From: Calditrichota bacterium
GTDB taxonomy: Bacteria > Electryoneota > RPQS01
Assembly: GCA_020057985.1 (NCBI GenBank)
Contig: JAGVEU010000365.1
Location: forward strand, 1-16,996
DNA: 16,996 nt
Direction of reading: 5' to 3'
Part shown: in pieces, positions 7,668 through 14,621 of the stretch
How positions within the stretch are numbered: the stretch's first letter is position 1
How the letters are laid out: each line of letters begins with the position of its first letter
Translations under genes and position numbers: made by a program
The notes under the pieces: model-generated
What the model saw: only the letters and a program-made list of their open reading frames with translations
Database searches by the model: none
What the model was told of the DNA's origin: nothing

Positions 7668-8021
7668 ATGACAAGCCGAGATCATGCCGAGATTCCCGTA
7701 ACCAAGGACAATCTTTGGTTTCTCGAACGATACCTCAATCTGTTCGATGTGCTGGACCTCTTTCCCATGGATGCTATTTCTCCGAGTGAAACGGAGCGCG
7801 GCAATCCTATCGTTCTGCGCACGGATCTTGGCTTTGATATTGTGTCTGATATTGATCGGACGAAGATGCAGCTTCGCAATCGTTCCAAGGTTCACGGCTG
7901 GACTCGTTGGACAAAAGAGAAAGCCATCGTACCCGGAGACCGAATCATTATCCGGCGAATCAACGAGCGCGAGTATTCGCTTACCTGTCTTCGCTCTACT
8001 GTAAGCGACGCGGGAATATGA
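7668..8021 (+). CDS. Hypothetical protein, possible B3-like (EcoRII-N/plant B3-type) domain
   Basis: A 117-residue protein I cannot name. It has no signal peptide or membrane helix and is soluble and fairly charged. The N-terminal third (NLWFLERYLNLFDVLDLFP) looks helical. Residues 47-108 look like beta strands: PIVLRTDLGFDIVSD, then MQLRNR, then GWTRWTKEKAIVPGDRIIIRRI. The combination of a GW..W segment followed by a P-G-D-x-(hydrophobic) strand resembles the B3 pseudobarrel of plant transcription factors and of the EcoRII/BfiI DNA-recognition domains; this is pattern resemblance, not a demonstrated match. The ATG at 7668 has no clear ribosome site. The stop overlaps the downstream membrane glycosyltransferase start (ATGA), so the two proteins are probably made together. 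Other small beta-barrel folds (AbrB-like, OB) are equally possible. Confidence 0.6.
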   Translation: MTSRDHAEIPVTKDNLWFLERYLNLFDVLDLFPMDAISPSETERGNPIVLRTDLGFDIVSDIDRTKMQLRNRSKVHGWTRWTKEKAIVPGDRIIIRRINEREYSLTCLRSTVSDAGI

Positions 8022-9496
8022 TCCTCCCACGCTTCATTAAAACGCGAGCCTTTGCACTTGCCAGTCTCCTTGTGCTGTTTGGCATCATGGAAACCGTCTA
8101 CTTGGTGGCAGAGTATCGCGAAGCGGGAGCCTTCGGTTTCGGGCTTGATGATTCATGGATCCACGCAACGTTCGCCCGCAATCTTGCCGAGGGAAAAGGC
8201 TTCAGTTTCAATCAAGGAGAGCAGATTTCGGGCTCGACAGCGCCCCTTTTCACAGTGGCGCTCGCAGCGTGGTACAAATTGTTCGGCGAGATGATTTGGG
8301 GAGCCAAACTGCTTGGCTTGTTCGGGTTCGCGCTCGCATGTTTGTTGCTCTTTTTTGCAGTTGAACGGCTGACGCAGAATCGGTTTGCGGCATGGTATGC
8401 TGCTGCGCTGTGTGTTGTCAGTGCGCCGCTTCTTATCTCCAGTCTGAGCGGTATGGAATTGGGGCTTTACCTGATCTCTCCATGCGCTGCACTCTATTTC
8501 TTTGCGCGCCAACAGTATCGGAACATGGTTGTCGCTCTGGCAATGGGCGTATGGTTTCGACCTGAAGCGGTGCTGCTCTTGGGTCTTGGCTGGTTGGCTG
8601 TTCCACAACGACGGAAAATCAGCGCGCTGTTCCTTGGAGTAGCGATCCTCCTGCCTTATTTCACACTCAATTACTGGTTGAGCGGTTATCCCTTCCCGAT
8701 CACCGTCAGAACAAAGTCCGCCGTTTACGAGGGTCATTTTACAAGCGCTTTTCTAAGCGAGTCCGCGACCATGTTTTCAAGGACCCACTTCTATCCTGTT
8801 TTATTGATGGCTCCCTTTGGATTTCTTGTGCTGTGGAAGAGGGCGTGGTGGGCAGCGGCTTTTCCGGTTGCGTTCTTTGTCATTATATGGGCGACCTCAA
8901 GCATACCGGGAAACTTTGGTCGGTACCTTTATCCGACTTTGCCATTTGTGTATATGCTCAGTGCGCTGGCGATCCTGTGGTTTAGTAACAGACATTCACG
9001 GAGTATAAAGCCAACAGTTCTAAGGAGTATTGCCTTAGTCATCCTTGCGATTCAAGGCGGAGTGGGCGTGGGATCGGCAAGACTTCACGGTTTGTCCGTG
9101 GAGAATATCCAAGACATGCAAGTTGCGATCGCAAAGGTTGTCCCGCAGATCACTGCTCCAAGCGATACAATTGCCGCCAATGATGTGGGCGCGCTTGGTT
9201 ACTACTCTGACCGATATGTTCTCGACATGGAAGGACTCATTACTCCACAGCGAACCTTCGAGGATAACTTGCGGCTCTCGCGTCCGGCGCTGCTAATCAT
9301 CTTCGACACATGGTATCCGCAACGAATGGAAAGTCCGACCTTTGCAGAGCATTTCGAGAGTCTGTGCCGTGTCGAGCTTAAAGACAACTTCGCTTGCGGT
9401 GGTCGGGTGATGTCGCTCTATGCTCGTGATGATAAATATGATGAGATGAACGGTAAGCTCTCGCGGCTGAGGCTAAGTAATAACTGGCTACGCTGA
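8018..9496 (+). CDS. GT-C family membrane glycosyltransferase (GT39/PMT-like)
   Basis: An integral membrane protein of 492 residues with about 10-12 hydrophobic helices. The first periplasmic loop carries the paired acidic residues D44-D45 (GLDDSWIHATFARNLAEGKG), followed by FNQGEQISGSTAPLFT. This layout is typical of GT-C enzymes that use a polyprenyl-phosphate sugar donor on the outer face of the inner membrane. The C-terminal soluble part contains ANDVGALGYYSDRYVLDMEGL, a segment frequent in this family. I chose ATG 8018 because it overlaps the upstream stop (ATGA) and directly precedes the first membrane helix. An in-frame ATG at 7907 would add 37 charged residues lying wholly within the upstream gene and is unlikely. 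Sugar donor and acceptor cannot be read from the sequence; envelope glycan or protein glycosylation is likely. No ligase or flippase gene is adjacent. Confidence 0.85.
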   Translation: MILPRFIKTRAFALASLLVLFGIMETVYLVAEYREAGAFGFGLDDSWIHATFARNLAEGKGFSFNQGEQISGSTAPLFTVALAAWYKLFGEMIWGAKLLGLFGFALACLLLFFAVERLTQNRFAAWYAAALCVVSAPLLISSLSGMELGLYLISPCAALYFFARQQYRNMVVALAMGVWFRPEAVLLLGLGWLAVPQRRKISALFLGVAILLPYFTLNYWLSGYPFPITVRTKSAVYEGHFTSAFLSESATMFSRTHFYPVLLMAPFGFLVLWKRAWWAAAFPVAFFVIIWATSSIPGNFGRYLYPTLPFVYMLSALAILWFSNRHSRSIKPTVLRSIALVILAIQGGVGVGSARLHGLSVENIQDMQVAIAKVVPQITAPSDTIAANDVGALGYYSDRYVLDMEGLITPQRTFEDNLRLSRPALLIIFDTWYPQRMESPTFAEHFESLCRVELKDNFACGGRVMSLYARDDKYDEMNGKLSRLRLSNNWLR

Positions 9497-9509
9497 GAGC
9501 GATTACTAG

Positions 9510-9531
9510 CCAGTACCGTCCCCGGTGCTGG
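9510..9531 (+). terminator. Hairpin after the glycosyltransferase gene (U-tract absent)
   Basis: CCAGTACCG at 9510-9518 pairs with CGGTGCTGG at 9523-9531 (nine pairs, one G-U) around a TCCC tetraloop, 13 bases after the stop codon. It is followed by GC-rich sequence rather than a T-run, so it may be a weak or factor-assisted terminator or a 3'-end stabiliser. The remaining bases up to 9626 show no other clear signal apart from the ribosome site of the next gene. Confidence 0.4.
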
Positions 9532-9626
9532 TCCGCGCCCCGACCGGAATCCGTGATCGCATCGGACTTTCGGGATGGACTATACGTTATCACTGGCAAC
9601 GCCAAGAAAAGAAAAAGGAAAGCAAA

Positions 9627-9905
9627 ATGTCCCTCATTAGATTCCCTCTCGACGAAATCGTTGGCGATGGAATTGTCCGTGAATCAGAGTTTCGTGCACG
9701 ACTGAAGGCTGTGGAACTCGAGCCTTATCGAGATCAGGCCGTACTCATTCCTTGGCTGCATGGAACCGAAATGCCACTCTGGGTGTATCTTATGACAGTG
9801 GCGAGGCTTGCGCCGATTGCCGCAGTGCTGTCCTTCGGGGAGGCTTGCAGCCCAGTCGTGTTGACCCAGATCGCTCGTCCGGGTGTGCAGAAAATCACAA
9901 AATAG
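9627..9905 (+). CDS. Small protein resembling half of a DUF2480 family protein
   Basis: A 92-residue soluble protein of unknown function. The order FRARLKAVELEPYRDQ ... PLWVYLMTVARLAPIAAVLSFGEACS resembles, from memory, the C-terminal part of DUF2480 proteins of Bacteroidetes, which show W/Y-x-Y, P-x-W/Y-A-Y and FGEACS-like elements. Those proteins are roughly twice as long, so this would be a single-unit version. The start ATG at 9627 is supported by AAAGGAA at 9614-9620; an in-frame ATG at 9525 would overlap the hairpin region and add a low-complexity segment, and is not preferred. One Cys (in GEAC) is present and no metal motif is seen. It sits alone between the glycosyltransferase and the tol promoter, which begins 11 bases after its stop. 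Confidence 0.7.
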   Translation: MSLIRFPLDEIVGDGIVRESEFRARLKAVELEPYRDQAVLIPWLHGTEMPLWVYLMTVARLAPIAAVLSFGEACSPVVLTQIARPGVQKITK

Positions 9906-9916
9906 TTTCATTCAGC

Positions 9917-9947
9917 TTGACAAAATTCGAGCCATTCCGTATATTTG
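9917..9947 (+). promoter_or_regulatory. Promoter of the tol-pal operon
   Basis: TTGACA at 9917-9922, a 17-base spacer, then TATATT at 9940-9945 gives a near-consensus sigma70 promoter (6/6 and 5/6). The downstream box reads on as TATATTTG (9940-9947), which also fits the Bacteroidetes -7 consensus TAnnTTTG, with a TTG 20 bases upstream. It starts 11 bases after the preceding stop, leaving a leader of about 70 bases before tolQ. This separates tol-pal expression from the upstream genes. Confidence 0.7.
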
Positions 9948-10010
9948 AAGGTTATGGATTTTTGGATTTCCCGTTTGCCGAGGCTGGTAGATAACTCTTG
10001 CATTATCAAT

Positions 10011-10018
10011 AGGATAGG
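10011..10018 (+). promoter_or_regulatory. Ribosome binding site of tolQ
   Basis: AGGATAGG ends six bases before the ATG at 10025 and is followed by a T/A-rich spacer. It fixes the tolQ start and shows Shine-Dalgarno use, which is uncommon in Bacteroidetes proper. Confidence 0.6.
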
Positions 10019-10024
10019 TTTTTA

Positions 10025-10714
10025 ATGACGCCAAACGGTGGTAGCTTTTGGGAGTTGATTCTCGTCGCCTCGCCCTTTGCCAAGTTTATTTTGGCTATAT
10101 TGGGAGTCATGTCTCTGCTTTCGTGGGCGATCATTATTGACAAGCTGGTCTTGATGGCGCGAATTAAGGGTGCGAATCGAGGCATGGCAGCCTATCGTTG
10201 GAAGCAGTTTGAGCCACGCTCCCTGTCCAGCGAATGCCGCAGGTTTTCTCAGGCTTTTGCCGCCAAAGCCTATCTCCACGTGCATCGCGAGATAATTGAT
10301 CGCGGGGGAGCCGACGCGCATGACAGCGAACTTGTCGGACGGGAGTTTGCGCGAGCGGCAGCCAACGAGATCAGCCGTGCGGAACGATTTCTGCCTTTCC
10401 TTGCCACCTGTAGTTCTGCCGGTCCGTTTCTTGGACTTTTGGGAACGGTGTGGGGAATTATTGTGGCCTTCCAGCGAATCGGGATTTGGGGCAGCGCCAA
10501 TATCGCAGTCGTTGCGCCGGGCATCGCTGAGGCTCTCGTGGCTACCGCTTTGGGTTTGTTCGTGGCAATTCCGGCGCTTGTGGCTTACAACTTCATCAGC
10601 ACATGGCTGCGCAAGGAAGCCGAGCGCACCGAGACCTTTGCCGATGATCTCGTGTTTGCCGTGGATCGCTATTCTGCCCGTCGGGCTGCGGAAGCGGCGC
10701 GAGTTATTCCATGA
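10025..10714 (+). CDS. tolQ: TolQ (MotA/TolQ/ExbB proton channel)
   Basis: Inner-membrane stator subunit that, with TolR, converts proton flow into movement of TolA. The 229 residues contain three membrane helices: about 16-40, 125-149 and 165-190, with a cytoplasmic domain between helices one and two. PFLGLLGTVWGIIVAFQRIG is the family signature. Thr141 in helix two and Thr174 in helix three match the polar channel-lining threonines known from ExbB and TolQ. Start at 10025 is supported by AGGATAGG. The last four bases overlap tolR (ATGA). TolQ and ExbB cannot be told apart by fold, but the tolB-pal-cpoB genes downstream settle the assignment. Confidence 0.94.
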   Translation: MTPNGGSFWELILVASPFAKFILAILGVMSLLSWAIIIDKLVLMARIKGANRGMAAYRWKQFEPRSLSSECRRFSQAFAAKAYLHVHREIIDRGGADAHDSELVGREFARAAANEISRAERFLPFLATCSSAGPFLGLLGTVWGIIVAFQRIGIWGSANIAVVAPGIAEALVATALGLFVAIPALVAYNFISTWLRKEAERTETFADDLVFAVDRYSARRAAEAARVIP

Positions 10715-11139
10715 AACGGCCAAGAGTCAAGCTACCCTATCGCCCGATCCCTGACATCAATGTAACCTCTCTGGTAGATGTCACTCTGGTGTTGCTGATT
10801 GTGTTCATGGTTGCCGCCCCGATTCTGAAAAGTTCCCTCGATATTTCCGTTCCGCAAGCGGCAACCGCCAAGCCGACGGATGAAGAGGGAATCACCGTTT
10901 TTATCAAGAAGGACGGCAAGATTCTGATTGATGATACGCCGGTCGAAGAAGCAAGCTTCGACATTTCCTTCACTCAGATCTATTCGGCGAGTTCTAATCA
11001 ACCGGTTTTTCTGAAGGCGGATGCGGAAGTGCCCTACGCTAAAGTGCTGACCGTGATTGACGCACTTCGTGAGGAAGGCGTAACGGATCTTGGATTGATC
11101 GCTGAGCCGACTGCTTCGCGTCACGGTCGCAGGAAGTAG
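10711..11139 (+). CDS. tolR: TolR (ExbD/TolR family)
   Basis: A 142-residue single-span protein of the Tol motor. A short basic cytoplasmic N-terminus (KRPRVKLPYRP) leads into INVTSLVDVTLVLLIVFMV, where Asp23 in the membrane helix is the conserved proton-carrying residue of the family. The remainder is the periplasmic ExbD/TolR domain, ending at LIAEPTASRHGRRK. It begins inside the tolQ stop (ATGA), consistent with synthesis at a fixed ratio to TolQ, and tolA follows six bases after its stop. Confidence 0.94.
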   Translation: MKRPRVKLPYRPIPDINVTSLVDVTLVLLIVFMVAAPILKSSLDISVPQAATAKPTDEEGITVFIKKDGKILIDDTPVEEASFDISFTQIYSASSNQPVFLKADAEVPYAKVLTVIDALREEGVTDLGLIAEPTASRHGRRK

Positions 11140-11145
11140 TCACTC

Positions 11146-11787
11146 ATGCGCCCCGGTTCACTTGCAGCATCCTTCGGACTGCATGTTTTCATGGGTCTGA
11201 TTTTGTTCTGGGTGGGAATACAAGGACAGAAAATCAGTAAGGCGCTTCCTGAGGCCACGGTCGTCAAACTGGTGCGTCCCAAAGCGCTATCGTTGCCGAA
11301 AGCAGTTCCGACGAAAGAGAAAAATGTCGGTGTACCCAAGACCGCGCCGCCGTTAGAGATTCCAAAGCCGAAAGTCGAGAACAACAAATCTGAGCCGAAG
11401 AAAGAGCCGCTGACCGAGAAAATTCCGCGTGCTACGGAGCAGGCTCCCAAGGAACTGATCGGACAAGCCGGCACACTCTCGGTTCAGACTTCAGGATTTG
11501 AATATGACTTCTATCTTGCGCTTGTGCAAGCCAAGATCGAACAGAATTTTCGGCCACCACCGGGGGGGAGAGGTCAGCAGATGTCTACGGTGGCTTTCAG
11601 AATCACTTCCAACGGAATGATCGGCGATGTCAAGTTGATACAGCCCTCTGGTAATCTGTTGGTGGATCAGTCCGCCGAACGCGCCATTCGCAGCGCCGGA
11701 AGATTCCCGCCGCTTCCGGCACAGTATGAAAAGGGAGAATTGGAAATCCATTTTGAGTTTGTGGTCAATCCGAAAAAGGGTGGGTAG
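11146..11787 (+). CDS. tolA: TolA-type energy transducer (TonB/TolA C-terminal domain)
   Basis: A 213-residue protein linking the TolQR motor to the outer membrane. The single N-terminal membrane helix (about residues 5-25) carries S9-x-x-x-H13, the helix motif that TolA and TonB use to contact TolQ/ExbB. Residues 40-110 form a Lys/Pro/Glu-rich spacer. The C-terminal domain (about 115-213) has YDFYLALVQAKIEQNFRPPP, VAFRITSNGMIGDVKLIQPSG and AIRSAGRFPPLP, the standard TonB/TolA domain pattern. It is shorter than E. coli TolA and lacks the long helical stalk, so by sequence alone it is TonB-like. Its place between tolR and tolB supports the TolA role. AGGA near the end of tolR serves as ribosome site. 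Confidence 0.88.
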   Translation: MRPGSLAASFGLHVFMGLILFWVGIQGQKISKALPEATVVKLVRPKALSLPKAVPTKEKNVGVPKTAPPLEIPKPKVENNKSEPKKEPLTEKIPRATEQAPKELIGQAGTLSVQTSGFEYDFYLALVQAKIEQNFRPPPGGRGQQMSTVAFRITSNGMIGDVKLIQPSGNLLVDQSAERAIRSAGRFPPLPAQYEKGELEIHFEFVVNPKKGG

Positions 11788-13093
11788 CAGGTCTTTGCTC
11801 TTTGTCATTTTGTTGGCTTGGGTGGTTTCGGCGTTTTCACAGCCGATTACATTGCGTACTGAAGCATCGTCTGTGGGTCGTCTGGAAGTCGTTGTGATGC
11901 CGTTTCGTGCCGCGCAGGACAGCGCCTTTGCCGGAGAACTTCCCAAGAGTCTTCGTGATCTGGTGAATGGGGATTTGTCTTACAGCGGTTATTTCAATGT
12001 GATTCGACCTGAAGACTTGCCGCCGGATACTCAGATGCAGGTCAAACGGGTGGGATGGACCTTGGACACTCTCGTGACATTCACCGGCTCAACGGCAGCA
12101 CGAGTGCACGGCTCGGTGACGGCGACATGGAGTGGTGTCACGGCATCCATCGCGATCTTTCGTCCGCCAATCAGGGAAGCGATTCAGAGTCGTGATTTTA
12201 GCTTCAACTCGGAAAACCTTCGCGAGACATCGCATCACATTGCCGCGTGGATCACGAAGATGCTCATCGGCGAGGACGGCGCGTTCACATCCAAGATTGT
12301 ATTCGTGGTGAAGGCGGGATCCAACAAGGATTTGTGGATAATGGATTGGGATGGGGCGAATCCGCGTAGCCTGACTCAGGAACAAACCTTGAATCTCTCG
12401 CCGACATGGGCGCCGGACGGCAATGCCCTTTATTTCACGTCGTTTCGCCGGGGAAACGCAGACATCTACCGGTTTGATCTGGGCTCGGGAAGGATCTCGC
12501 CGTTGGTTACGTCGCCGATGTTGGACAGTGCCCCCAGCGTTTCACCCGACGGTGAGTGGGTAGCCTACACGTCATCGGAAGACGGCAATTCCGAAATCTA
12601 TCGCATCAGACCGGACGGCACAGGGCGAACGCAGTTGACATTCAGCTACGGCATTGACACCTCGCCCTCGTGGTCGCCAACAAGTCGCGACCTGCTATTT
12701 ACCTCCGACCGGGGCGGAGGTCCGCAGGTCTATAGAATGGATCTCGACGGAGCCGACGTGCGGCGAATGACCTTTTCGAGTAATTACAACGAAACAGGAC
12801 GATGGTCAAGAGCGGATCTGATTGCCTACGCAAGCCGCGAGATCGGGTTCCAGATTTTCACGATCGCACCGGACGGAAGCCGCGACCGGCGCATTACTAC
12901 AGACGGCTCGAATCTCGATCCGAGCTGGTCTCCCGACGGAATGAAGCTGGTCTATGCTTCGGCACACAACAACAAGTCTTCGATCTGGGTCTGCAATTGG
13001 GATGGCAGCGATGCGCGGCAACTCAGTTTCGGTCTGGAAGCCTCGCAGCCGCAATGGAGCCCGCTAATGAGGACTGAAGAGAGCGGCAACTGA
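11780..13093 (+). CDS. tolB: TolB, periplasmic beta-propeller of the Tol-Pal system
   Basis: Periplasmic protein that binds Pal and is released by TolA action. From GTG 11780 it has 437 residues, close to the family size. A signal peptide (SRSLLFVILLAWVVSAFSQ) comes first. The N-terminal alpha/beta domain contains LVNGDLSYSGYFNVIRPEDLP. Then come propeller repeats of the S-P-T/S-W-(S/A)-P-D-G type: LSPTWAPDG, APSVSPDGEWVAYTS, TSPSWSP and LDPSWSPDG. The start is uncertain. ATG 11726 would overlap tolA by 62 bases, lacks a ribosome site and gives an unusually long n-region. GTG 11780 overlaps by 8 bases and gives a normal signal peptide. Translation is probably coupled to tolA. An 85-base gap precedes pal. 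Confidence 0.93.
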   Translation: MGSRSLLFVILLAWVVSAFSQPITLRTEASSVGRLEVVVMPFRAAQDSAFAGELPKSLRDLVNGDLSYSGYFNVIRPEDLPPDTQMQVKRVGWTLDTLVTFTGSTAARVHGSVTATWSGVTASIAIFRPPIREAIQSRDFSFNSENLRETSHHIAAWITKMLIGEDGAFTSKIVFVVKAGSNKDLWIMDWDGANPRSLTQEQTLNLSPTWAPDGNALYFTSFRRGNADIYRFDLGSGRISPLVTSPMLDSAPSVSPDGEWVAYTSSEDGNSEIYRIRPDGTGRTQLTFSYGIDTSPSWSPTSRDLLFTSDRGGGPQVYRMDLDGADVRRMTFSSNYNETGRWSRADLIAYASREIGFQIFTIAPDGSRDRRITTDGSNLDPSWSPDGMKLVYASAHNNKSSIWVCNWDGSDARQLSFGLEASQPQWSPLMRTEESGN

Positions 13094-13178
13094 ACATTCA
13101 GCGCAGATGAATTCACCATGCGCAACAGAAAATAGAATACCACACAAATAAACCTCTAACTCCTCAACTGGAGAAAAA

Positions 13179-13718
13179 ATGAAAAAGCACGTAATGAGAT
13201 ACCTGACAGTGGCAATGATCCTAATTGTTGCCACAGCCCTTGCACTATCCGGCTGCAAGAAGAAAATGCCCAAGGAAGAAGCTCCTCCACCTCCGCCACC
13301 GACGGTCCAGCCTGTGACTCCGTTGGCAGAATCCGACACTACCGGTGATGCGGCGAAACGCGAAGCATCCCTGATAGATGCGGACAAGTCACGCATGCAA
13401 GTGGTCCTCTTTGACTACGACAGAAGCGATGTTCGCCCCGATCAGCGCGAGAAGATCAAGACCAATACGGAAATTCTGCGCAAGTGGCCGTCGTGGAATG
13501 TCAGTGTGGAAGGACACTGCGACGAGCGCGGAACGAATGAGTACAACTTTGCATTGGGCGAACGCCGTGCCAAGGCTGTGGTCAAGGCTCTGACTTCGGA
13601 AGGCATTGAGACTGGACGAATTGCTACGATCAGCTACGGCGAAGAACGACCGGCAGATCCGGGTCACTCCGAGAGTTCTTGGACAAGAAATCGCCGCGCT
13701 GAGTGCAAGATAAAATAA
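13179..13718 (+). CDS. pal: Pal, peptidoglycan-associated lipoprotein
   Basis: Outer-membrane lipoprotein tethering the outer membrane to peptidoglycan. The signal peptide ends in the lipobox L-S-G-C26, followed by KKK and a short Pro-rich linker. The OmpA-like domain (about residues 72-179) shows VVLFDYDRSDV, VEGHCDERGTNEYN and LGERRAKAV. Asp115 and Arg130 match the residues that hold the diaminopimelate of peptidoglycan in E. coli Pal. Length is 179 residues. GGAG at 13170-13173 is a good ribosome site; an upstream CTCC could pair with it in a four-base hairpin. The 85-base gap after tolB shows no strong promoter. Confidence 0.96.
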   Translation: MKKHVMRYLTVAMILIVATALALSGCKKKMPKEEAPPPPPPTVQPVTPLAESDTTGDAAKREASLIDADKSRMQVVLFDYDRSDVRPDQREKIKTNTEILRKWPSWNVSVEGHCDERGTNEYNFALGERRAKAVVKALTSEGIETGRIATISYGEERPADPGHSESSWTRNRRAECKIK

Positions 13719-13722
13719 GCGC

Positions 13723-14487
13723 TTGAACTTCCGAATATCAACGCAACGACGGGCAGCGCAAGAGCTCACCCGGCTGCTTGTCTGTGGCATCATGTTATCT
13801 GTGATCCTGTTTTCAGGCTGTGCCACTCGAAAAGAGATTGTCTCTTTTCAGGAGGATACTCGCCGGATTCGAGCCGATCTCGATTCACTGAAGCAACAGC
13901 AACTGCTGATGCAGAATTCTCTGACTTCGATAGACTCCGACGTCGGCCAGATCAAGGCGAAGACCGAATACGGTTCCAGCGCCCTTGAAGAGAAAGTGCA
14001 GGCTCTGACCGCACGGCTTGATGAGATTCTGACCCGAATGGATCGCCTTGTCGCTCCGTTGGAATCGTATCTGCGAAAGCAGGCGGCAGGGGATTCGTCC
14101 GGAGGCGGGTTGGATACGGATTTCTTCGATGCCGCAATGGGCGATTTGGATCACGGCAATTACGATCTTGCCGCGGATGGATTTCAGCAATTTCTAAAGA
14201 AGAATCCGAAGTCCGAGCTTGCCGATGATGCCCGCTATGGACTCGGTGAGTCTCTCTCTGCTCAGAAGAAGTATGACGAAGCCGCCAAGGAGTTTGCGCG
14301 CGTTGCGGAGGATTTCCCCAATGGCAATCGGGCTCCGGCTGCCTTGCTCAAGCTTGGCTTAACCTACAAGGCACAAGCCAAGACACGGGATGCGCGAACG
14401 GCTTGGGAATCTCTTCTGAAGAAGTACCCAAAGGCAGAAGAGGCAAAGGTCGCCAAGCAACGCTTGAGTGAACTCAAGAGCCACTAA
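13723..14487 (+). CDS. cpoB: CpoB/YbgF, Tol-Pal system TPR protein
   Basis: Periplasmic protein that in E. coli coordinates peptidoglycan synthesis with Tol-driven outer-membrane constriction. Of 254 residues, the N-terminus has a signal sequence ending F-S-G-C33, so it is probably a lipoprotein here. In E. coli it is soluble, and Phe at -3 is not the ideal lipobox residue. Residues about 40-112 form a coiled coil (RADLDSLKQQQLLMQNSL and on) used for trimerisation. Residues about 128-254 contain TPR-like repeats: FDAAMGDLDHGNYDLAADGF, ARYGLGESLSAQKKYDEAAKEF and ALLKLGLTYKAQ. The start is TTG at 13723, four bases after pal, the only start preserving the full positively charged signal peptide; ATG 13792 would leave nine residues before the cysteine. 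Two hairpins follow the gene. Confidence 0.92.
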   Translation: MNFRISTQRRAAQELTRLLVCGIMLSVILFSGCATRKEIVSFQEDTRRIRADLDSLKQQQLLMQNSLTSIDSDVGQIKAKTEYGSSALEEKVQALTARLDEILTRMDRLVAPLESYLRKQAAGDSSGGGLDTDFFDAAMGDLDHGNYDLAADGFQQFLKKNPKSELADDARYGLGESLSAQKKYDEAAKEFARVAEDFPNGNRAPAALLKLGLTYKAQAKTRDARTAWESLLKKYPKAEEAKVAKQRLSELKSH

Positions 14488-14504
14488 GAAAAAGCAATTG
14501 TCTC

Positions 14505-14538
14505 CAGAGCCCCATCGCTTGTTTGCGGTGGGGTTCTG
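14505..14538 (+). terminator. Hairpin closing the tol-pal operon (first of two)
   Basis: A 14-pair stem (14505-14518 with 14525-14538, two G-U pairs) closes a TTGTTT loop and is rich in G-C (GCCCCATCGC). It begins 17 bases after the cpoB stop. There is no T-run behind it, so termination may rely on Rho or on the second hairpin. Confidence 0.5.
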
Positions 14539-14563
14539 CACTCTCGTATATCTATACTCTGTC

Positions 14564-14596
14564 ATTCTGGACACCGGTTTTCCGGGCGTCCAGAAT
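14564..14596 (+). terminator. Second hairpin before the AI-2E gene
   Basis: ATTCTGGAC at 14564-14572 pairs exactly with GTCCAGAAT at 14588-14596. Inside, CCGG and CCGG pair around a TTTT tetraloop, separated from the outer stem by an A opposite GC. CTTGTTG follows, a weak U-rich tail. Either a terminator or a structured 5' leader of the gene starting at 14622. Confidence 0.5.
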
Positions 14597-14621
14597 CTTG
14601 TTGCAATAACCCACAACTCAC

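Noticed and set aside
7907..8017. Longer start for the membrane glycosyltransferase
   Set aside because: Would add 37 charged residues encoded entirely inside the upstream gene; the ATGA overlap at 8018 and the immediate membrane helix fit better.
10022..10723. A 233-codon minus-strand frame covering all of tolQ
   Set aside because: Exact antisense shadow of tolQ; no signal, domain or ribosome site supports it.
13160..13173. Hairpin CTCC/GGAG hiding the pal ribosome site
   Set aside because: Only four pairs; too weak to claim regulation.
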